Below are positions 57,102 to 64,000 of a DNA stretch of 64,000 bases, piece after piece. The position numbers and the translations under genes were made by a program. The notes beneath the pieces were generated by a model that was not told where the DNA came from, did no database searches, and saw only the letters and a list, made by a program, of their open reading frames with translations. The stretch is from Apoda limacodes (taxonomy: Eukaryota > Arthropoda > Insecta > Lepidoptera > Limacodidae), in contig OX291543.1 in the NCBI GenBank assembly GCA_946406115.1, positions 36,544,815-36,608,814 on the forward strand, given 5' to 3'. The first letter of the stretch is position 1; every line of letters starts with the position of its first letter.

Positions 57102-58174
57102 TTATTCTTTTATAATACCAGCTTCTTTTAAATCTTCTATAATTGACACAATTTCGATATCATGATTACGGATCATCTCAATAAATATAATCTGTATTGC
57201 TTTTACTCTTTTAATTTAGGTAAACAACCACCTACTTTTGATTTAGTTAACTGCTCACAAAACTTTCCGTTAGCTAATTCAATTGTGAAAACATATGTTT
57301 AATTATCTCACGGTATTTTAATCCTTTATCACCTTTTATTTGCCCGTTGGAAGTGTAATCTTGTCTGTGAGCGTTTGTATTATTAAGCATATCTTATACA
57401 CAATTTTATCTTCTTCAGTTACTAACTTAAGGTCGGGTTTTTGACGTGACAACGTCTTATAAATTGGTTTGCCGGGTAACACTTCAAGAAACTGCGTTAC
57501 GCTCCGCTCACGTTATGCGCTCACAATGAGAGCGAGTGAGAGGCACGCGCCCGCCTAAGAGCGAGAGAGACAGACATAAAATCATTGTCACGTAAAACTT
57601 TCGCCCGTATACCGACTTTACAGGCAACCAGTTTTTTGCATAACACAAGTTATATCAAACCTGATTTTAACTTATATTTTTTATTATTTATAGTTACCTC
57701 ATATACCTTTTCCACATCAGAAAAATTATTTAGAAGTGAAAAATTAACAGCAGAGTGTCCCATAAAAAACTTTTTAGTTTCGCAACGAATACCAAAGGGT
57801 ACATTTATTTTGTTACCATAGATGCCGATGATATCTTCTTTTTTGAGGGACAGCAATATGTCATTGTTTTCTTTTAGTGAACATGTACCATTTTTTTCAT
57901 CATCATCCGTGTAATCATAGTTATCTGAATCTTCATTAGAATTATTTTTCATCAAGTCCTTGAAATCTTCATATTCCACAGAAGTGTCCAATTCCTTCAT
58001 TGCATCATTTTTGATTACGGAATCGTTTAATCTGTCACTTGAATCGACTATACGTCTATAAAATTCTGGACATTTTTTTATATTAACTTCTACCATGTTT
58101 TCTAGAGGGTTGGTTAGTGGTTTAAAGACTTTTTTTGTATTTAAGATTTGCCACATCTTCTTCATTTGAATCAT
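57102..58174 (-). pseudogene. Polinton PX-type protein pseudogene, split by a MITE
   Basis: The main frame 58174-57650 has an acidic middle (SNEDSDNYDYTDDDEKNG) and the conserved fold part IGIYGNKINVPFGIRCETKK, FMGHSAVNF and INNKKYKLKSGL. The frame is then lost. The MITE at 57443-57598 follows. Beyond it broken frames give TNAHRQDYTSNGQIKGD and KYREIIKHMF, and finally IEIVSIIEDLKEAGIIKE to the stop at 57102. I know this protein as a common but uncharacterised Polinton component. The order of conserved blocks is right and the gene is simply interrupted. Confidence 0.75.
57443..57598. mobile_element. Short MITE-like element inserted in the PX-type gene
   Basis: The ends are TGACGTGACAAC and TTGTCACGTAA. 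The body matches 19473-19650 in reverse (GCTCCGCTCACGTTATGCGC and CTAAGAGCGAGAGAGACAGA). It is slightly shorter than that copy. Confidence 0.8.
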
Positions 58175-58348
58175 TGATAAGCAAATGAGGTATACAGAGA
58201 TTAATCAATAAGTGATCTGTTTTTAACAAAAACTTCTATTTTATTATCTTAAATTTGAATTCTACAATATTAAAAAATAATGAGTGTATCAAAACCTTGT
58301 CTATATCTACCGTTGTTAATTGCACCATCTATATTTATCAACAAAAAG

Positions 58349-58948
58349 TTAAATAGAGCAAAGCTGTTTAAATTTAGACCAATTAATATCTGTAATTACA
58401 TTCTCATTAAATATTTGTTTCAAATTCATGTCATCTTGTTTGAAGACAATCAATAAATTGGAATTATCTCTTAGAAGTTGCTTAGGTATTTTCGAATATG
58501 CTTGAGTCAAGTAAAAACAATCTATTTGTCTATGCCTTCCCATGGAAAAGTAATTTCGAATGTTTTATTGGTTCTCACATTCAACTTCATTAAATATAAT
58601 TATTGAGTTAGTAAGTGCATAGTTAGGGTGTAGAACTTCTTCATGATTATTCAAAATAAGAATTTCGCTTCTGGGATTTCCGCCATTACTTGACTTAAGA
58701 AATGGTTGGAAAATTGTCTTTGAATATAAATAAACATTGTTAAATTTGAGACCATTCTTATGAAGCAATAAATTAAGCATGAGGTTAGTTTTTCCACAGT
58801 TAGATGGACCGCAGATTAAACATCGGATTGTGGTGGGAAATAGTATACTGTGTTTTATTAAGGGTAATGAACTACCCAATTTTATGTTATATACTTCTAA
58901 AGTCAAGGGCTGCTTAGCGAAATTCATTATGTACTGTGAGTCGTACAC
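58349..58948 (-). pseudogene. Polinton packaging ATPase (FtsK/HerA type) pseudogene
   Basis: The first frame (58948-58565) has TIRCLICGPSNCGKTNLMLN, where GPSNCGKTN is the Walker A loop. Next come VYLYSKTIFQPF and a Walker B-like SIIIFNEVECEN. After a frameshift near 58555 the second frame (58543-58349) gives GRHRQIDCFYLTQAYSKIPK and the C-terminus. These ATPases pump DNA into capsids. Only one frameshift is seen, so this is among the better-kept genes. Confidence 0.88.
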
Positions 58949-59509
58949 AGTGTGTGTGTTGATAACTAGTATATAGTAGTATATATAGTTATTATATATA
59001 TGTAAATTCAGAATAAGTTAGATAAATAAAACATTTCAAAATGATATTAATATGGATGTATTTATAATTCAATAAACAATGCTATAAGTACACATATAAA
59101 CTTAAGTTTTATACTTTATAGAACAGATAGTATTTACAATAACTCATAAAATCCATACATAAATATATTCATTTGTTATTTTTATTTATACTGCTTAAAT
59201 GCATTTTTAAATATACAATTCATAACAATTTAATAAAAAAACAACATTTTGACAGAAAAATACTAGTAGTACATTTTTTTTTTCTTTAAACATGTATAAC
59301 AACTTCTAACCCTAAATTATAGTATAACAATGGCCCTTAAAGTAAAGTTTCAATTTACTTTGAAAGTATTTGAATCTTATCATCGTTTTTATCCATTACT
59401 ATTTTATTTATTTTTCGATAATATAGTATGTGTTTTATTGATTATATGACATTAATTCTACATTTGAAGGTTATTTATTAGTTAATAACGCAGTTTTGTA
59501 ATTATTTAA
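58949..59509. other. AT-rich spacer in the Polinton, no gene seen
   Basis: Simple TATATA runs near 58965-58990; no coding frame. Confidence 0.5.
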
Positions 59510-61640
59510 TTGCCTACGCCTTATCACCGTCTTAACCTTTAGCTTTTTTAATTTTAACTTTTGTACTATTTATGCAATATAATTTTGCTCTTAATTCAAT
59601 AAACTCGGTTATATTATCACCTCCCAGTTCGTCTTTAAATATTCCTAGAACTTTTGCATTAATTCTAGGTATCTCATAAATATTATCTACTTCAAAGTTA
59701 CTAGTATCGAATTTTGTCCTTCATATCTCGATATAAATCTGTTGATTTTATGTAATTTAAAAGGCTATTAGTGTCTGTGTAACATAATCTTACTTTGTTT
59801 CGATATTTGTTTGAATGAAATCGTAGTACAAATGTATACAAATGTTGTTTTGCGTATTCCAAAACTGTAAAACTGAGATATATAGGTTTGTCAAGCGTTA
59901 TTTTTTCCGGAGTCAAATGAATGGCTGCAAAGTTTTCAGAGAAATAGTAATGTGTTTTAAGTTCGGTTTAATTTCTCTGCACCAATTTGTTTGTAAGTTT
60001 TGTTTTGGGTGTCATTCCATGTTGTTACTAATTTTATGTTGAGGTTAGAGGTTAAGCAGGCTTGCGTCTATTTCCGATAGCATTCCCAAATATAGCATTA
60101 TTCAATAATTAAAAAAAATCTTTCTCAAAAGCAGACGAAGAAGCCTGGCGCAAGCGAGTATTTAAGTCAATATATTTTTGCACATATTTGTCTTATCTAA
60201 ATGTAAATCAAAATCATTCTAAATCAGGCCATTCCGTAAAAATTCTTTTTAATGAACATAATGAATAACATATTTAAATTTATACTCTGGATAACCCAAG
60301 TCAACTTCTAGAATATATCCATGATTGGAGTTGTTTGAGTTGTTCGTTATATTAATTTTATCTATTTCTTCTGGGATAAAGAAACGAAAATCTGATATTG
60401 GCAGTTTTTTTGTCATTGCATAACCGTCAAGTTAAGTATATAAAGTAAGTTGATGGTTCAGATTTATCAAAATCTGATAAATATTTATTATTTGCTTTAG
60501 CGTGACGAAGGGAACATTGTGCCAAGCCTCCATGAATGCCCTTTTCAATCATCTCATATATTTCTAAATTATTAATAAGTTCTAACTGGACATCTATATA
60601 CAACAGCATCGTATCCCAGCTCAAACTCGGAGCAGTGATATAGTAAGGTGGGTTAAGTTTATAATACTCTTTACTAGTTTTGTGAAATAATCAAAAATGT
60701 CACAAAGTAGCAATACATCTGTTTTTAAATACAAATCTGTGTATTCACCAAGTGATTTAATATTTAATATATGCCATATCCGTTTTGCATGTGTGTATTC
60801 TTCATGTGTTATATTTTCACGTTTAATATTATTATAAAAATGTTCTTTACCAGGAAGATCATATTCTTCATATTTAGAAAAAGAATCCATATAATCGTAC
60901 GGATATTTAACTTTACGGCACAATAATTTACTGTGCTCCACATTATGAAATTCTTTTTTCAGGTTAATAAAATCTTCTGCATTCAAATTTTCAGCAGTCA
61001 TTTAAACTTGAGCTAAGAAATTGATACGAGCCAATAAATTTAATTCGGTTGGACTTGGCATGTTTTTAGATTCGATCACTTTTGTAATAGACAAATATTT
61101 TTCTTTCGTCTGAGGTATTATTCAAGCCTTCATATTTTGCCAACTCGGTAATGAAAAGGTGACCGTCATAATCTGTCAAGTTATGAAAAATAACAAGCAC
61201 AAATAGGCACACTCTGTACATCAGATTGCAGTGTGTGTGTGCTGCGCCCCGATATTGTGTTGTAACATGATCGTGGCCCATCACCTTGTCATCAAAGAGA
61301 AAATGATTACAGATATGACATCTTGTGGCACTTCTATAACTTATTTCTTGTTCAGAAGACATAGGACTCATAGGCTTTCAATTAGATAATATTTCATGAA
61401 TATTTTTTATATCTTTAAAGTACCACTGAATAAACATTTTTACACAATTGGGTCCTCTATATGTTACGTATTTATACAAACGAGAATCATGCGAACAACA
61501 AATGTAATACCCGAAACAGGCAGGTTTATGCATTTTATAAGATCGAGTGCTTTCAGTCTGTTGCTCGTTATGATCTAAAAGTAGGGTTTTAAAGTCTGCA
61601 TATATAACAAAATTATTTTTTTGTTTTCTTTCATAGTTCT
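59510..61640 (-). pseudogene. Polinton protein-primed DNA polymerase B pseudogene, copy B
   Basis: From right to left on the - strand: NFVIYADFKTLLLD (exonuclease-type motif); CHICNHFLFDDKVMGHDH and QYRGAAHTHCNLMYR (a Cys/His cluster, 61371-61066); SLGEYTDLYLKTDVLLLCDI (61001-60621); GIHGGLAQCSLRHAKANNKY (60624-60427); AIFGNAIGNRRK near 60080; DKPIYLSFTVLEYAKQHLYT and YTDTNSLLNYI (59916-59701); ELGGDNITEFIELRAK near 59610. The polymerase catalytic box normally reads YTDTDS; here it is YTDTNS. Several frameshifts break it. The N-terminal part beyond the exonuclease motif is cut off by the LINE at 61650. Confidence 0.9.
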
Positions 61641-61654
61641 TAAATTACAAAACA

Positions 61655-64000
61655 ACATATTTAGTATACATATTTATTTATTTATTTATTTTAATATTGC
61701 AATATTACAGTAAAGTACCAAAGCACTACAATAAGCAAAATACAAGCATATAAAATATAAAATCAACAATAACATTCTTAATTTAAATAAAATAATAAGA
61801 TTTATAGAGAAAATCATAATTAAGAAACCCTTTCTTCTTTAACTTTACATACGTCGCTCAAGCATTCTCTGGCACTCAGTCATCAGTTTTGATGTTACAC
61901 TCACAAACAGGTCACACTGTATCGCTACCTCGAGCAGGGCGCGGAGCAGCGCGTGAGCTCTCGGTATCGGCGACTGCTCGTTAAGGTTGGTGCGAGATAA
62001 CGCTGGTCCAAACAAAGGTCGTGAGCGGGATCTTAAATAACAGTTAGGTGCATATCATTTCAATATGCTGCCCAACAGGTCGACACAGTCAATTTTATTT
62101 CTTATAATATTTATTACAAATATTCAACAATGAGATAGACCTTCTTAAGTCAAGTGAGTTAAATCCTAAATGTCCTTGCAAATAGCGGGTCGAGTATAGG
62201 AAAGGATAATAAAGGTATTTCTTTTTGAACAGATTTCGAAGAAATTTTTTCTGATTTTTTTCCATCATGAGAATATATTTATTTTCGTGAGGATTCCAGA
62301 CCATCGCATTCGTTTCAAGAAGACTCCTTACTGGTGCTGCATACAGAGCACAAGTCGCCTTAGGAGTCCTAAACGCTGGAAGGCTGTGTGTGACACTAAC
62401 TGTACGTGAGCGCAAAAGTTGAGTTGAGGATCAAAGTTGACTCCTTAATCACGGACTTCATTAACTCCTGCAATTTGCTGACCACCTATCGTATATTTGT
62501 GTATAATGGAGTTTTTAGAGCGCGAATAAGTCATCAGCTTACACTTCTTAACGTTAAATTGAAGTTTATTATCCACACTCCATTGCTGCACCGCATTAAC
62601 ATCGTATTGCAGTAGTTCAATGTCTCTGTCAGTTTTTATTATTCTAGCTAGCTTTACGACATCAGCAAACAGCAGTATAACTGAGTTACTTATCACTGTA
62701 GGTAAGTCATTGATCAAAACTACGAAAAGGAAGGGGCTCAAATTTGACCCTTTGCTTATTCCCGATCGCGTGTGATAAAGGTCCAACTGATACGGGCCGT
62801 ACTTAACAAACTCCTGTCTGTTACCAAGGTAATTGGAAAACAGTTTAAGCAGCTTTGGCACGCATCCGATCTGACCGAGCTTCAGCAACAGTACGTCATT
62901 GTCAACTTGATCAAAAGCTTTCTGAAAGTCTAGATAAATGACGTCAACCTGGTTTCCTGTATCGCCTTCAAAAGATAGCATATCGACCATGGTAACTAAA
63001 TTTGTCGCTACCGATCGTTTTGGCAAAAAGCATGCTGTGTGCTGGTGATGTAAGGCATATGTCATTGTTGATCGTGCAGAACCATCTCGAACACTTTGGC
63101 CAAGTCTGATAGGTCGGTAGTTTTCTACTTTACTTTCAGGTCCAGATTTTGGGATGAGTGTCACTCGCGTTACCTTCCAGATCACTGGATATTCACCAGT
63201 AGAAATAATTAAATTAAATATATGTAATATTGGATCAATCAACTCATTGATACAGCCTTTGATAACATACGCAGAGATTGCGTCTGGTCCTGGGGAAGTA
63301 TTTGGTTTGAGTTTTTTGACCGCGCGTCTAACATATCGTCACTATTAAAATATTTCCAATCGTTTCGTCGGTTATCGGCTAAAGTGTTCGAGCTGGCTGC
63401 TCCTGGATCCAAAATAGGTTTATCTGGCAGAAACACTGACTGAAAGTGAGTAGCAAATGCACCTGCTGCTGCAGCTCCCCGAAATTCGTCATTACCTCTC
63501 GTGACCTCCACCCCTCCACGGCTACAAAGTGTCTGTATGTACTGCCAGAAGAGTGAGGGTTTCTTACATAAGTGCAATGAAACGTTTGAAGCGTAGCTTG
63601 TGTGAGCATCGCTAAGTTACTTTTAACTTTTGACCGCAAACGTCTTAATTCAGTCAGAACATCGACATCGCCTGTCTGTTTCCAGCGGCGATGATATCTA
63701 GCTTTAGACTCAATGGCACGGATAATGGCTCTCGTGTCAAAGACTGGATAAGTACGATTACACGATTGCTTCCGTATTTTCTTTGGAATGCACTGGTCAA
63801 ATATAAAGTTAATAATTGAAACAATTAACTGCAGTGTTTACGTCATTGTGGATATAAATAAAAACCCAGTTTGTATCGACTCGAATAAGATAGTAGAGTT
63901 TTAGGAAATCAGCCTCTGGGTAATTCCAATCCTTAGATTTATCGATATTGGAAGGTTCGATCCTGGTTGGTTGTTTGGAAAAGCAGTAGCTCACGGTAAC
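61655..64000 (-). mobile_element. Antisense LINE with (AAAT)n tail, runs to window edge
   Basis: The 3' end is at the left, in TATTTATTTATTT (about 61670-61690), so the tail is AAAT repeats on its own strand. A GC-richer 3' UTR (61850-62060) follows, then ORF2 reading leftwards from the window edge. It is inserted into or beside the Polinton polymerase gene. The clade is probably CR1/L2-like, judged from the FADxxKL box; uncertain. Confidence 0.85.
62095..63994 (-). pseudogene. LINE ORF2 pseudogene (linker, RT, C-terminus)
   Basis: The linker is in 63577-63239 (CKKPSLFWQYIQTLCSRGG and FATHFQSVFLPD). The RT core is in 63242-62445: VIWKVTRVTLIPKSGPESK, ENYRPIRLGQ, VIYLDFQKAFDQVDNDVLL, SGISKGSNLSPFLFVVLIND and LLFADVVKLARIIKTD, where the catalytic FADD has become FADV. 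The C-terminal frame is 62415-62095. The frame changes near 63240 and 62440, and with the FADV change the enzyme cannot work. The endonuclease part lies outside the window. Confidence 0.85.

Larger units (their letters stand above)
53686..57201. repeat. Tandem duplication, unit 2
   Basis: Second copy of 50171-53685. It ends at TCTGTATTGCT (57201), after which the original PX gene continues. Two bases (CT) of microhomology lie at the junction. Confidence 0.96.
48219..61640 (-). mobile_element. Polinton/Maverick element, copy B, degraded and partly duplicated
   Basis: On the - strand the gene remains run, right to left: polymerase B, packaging ATPase, PX-type protein, integrase, pX-like minor protein, adenain-type protease and major capsid protein. 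That set defines Polintons, virus-like DNA transposons that encode their own replication and capsid. All genes carry frameshifts or stops. A 3.5 kb inner piece is duplicated in tandem. The right end is lost to a LINE at about 61650. Terminal inverted repeats were not found. Confidence 0.92.

Overview
The window looks like nuclear DNA from a moth or butterfly. It is AT-rich, intron-bearing and dense with transposons. Several repeats have forms I associate with Lepidoptera: units opening on ACTAGCTTNTGCC and closing on TTATAATATTAGTATGGAT, and a LINE 3' end shaped like the BMC1 type. The only host gene I can support is an alkaline phosphatase on the + strand. Its last three coding exons are at 16590-16738, 31463-32114 and 37320-37591. 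The splice phases agree, a GPI-type hydrophobic tail closes the protein, and AATAAA follows 44 bases after the stop. The exons for the N-terminal part, with the catalytic Ser, are not in the window and must lie off the left edge if the gene is whole.

Left part (1-16.6 kb). Three head-to-tail copies of one Jockey-clade LINE lie at 1-3815, 3833-5864 and about 5883-11406. All are broken by frameshifts or stops. Copy 2 sits directly after copy 1 and is bracketed by a 17-18 bp target-site duplication. The family's 3' end is unusual: a T-rich tract, then three small GC-rich hairpins, and no poly(A). An antisense LINE remnant, a BEL/Pao integrase fragment with a possible LTR, and a 2.2 kb DNA element with nested inverted repeats (14102-16291) follow.

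Phosphatase introns (16.7-37.3 kb). The 14.7 kb intron holds lepidopteran interspersed repeats, a MITE, an antisense LINE (21.4-23.0 kb), a 90-bp minisatellite, a decayed Polinton/Maverick DNA polymerase B (23.75-25.6 kb), a G-rich 142-bp minisatellite (25.86-26.5 kb) and a sense LINE (26.5-27.5 kb). The 5.2 kb intron holds an internally deleted BMC1-like LINE starting about 40 bases past the splice donor, a 41-bp minisatellite grown out of a reverse transcriptase motif, a possible solo LTR and another antisense LINE scrap.

Right part (37.6-64 kb). An apparently intact 988-residue LINE ORF2 (endonuclease plus reverse transcriptase) lies antisense at 39394-42360. Most of 48.2-61.6 kb is one antisense Polinton/Maverick, a virus-like self-synthesising transposon. 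From right to left it reads: polymerase B, packaging ATPase, PX-type protein (split by a MITE), retroviral-type integrase, adenovirus pX-like minor protein, adenain-type protease and double-jelly-roll major capsid protein. All are pseudogenes. A 3.5 kb piece of it, carrying the integrase, the 3' end of a LINE, a GC-rich repeat and another LINE, is present twice in tandem (50171-53685 and 53686-57201) with only about three differences seen. The junction makes a new in-frame chimeric ORF. A LINE with an (AAAT)n tail cuts the Polinton off on the right and runs to the window edge.

No tRNA, rRNA, CRISPR array or bacterial-type operon was seen. All identifications are by eye from motifs; no database search was possible.
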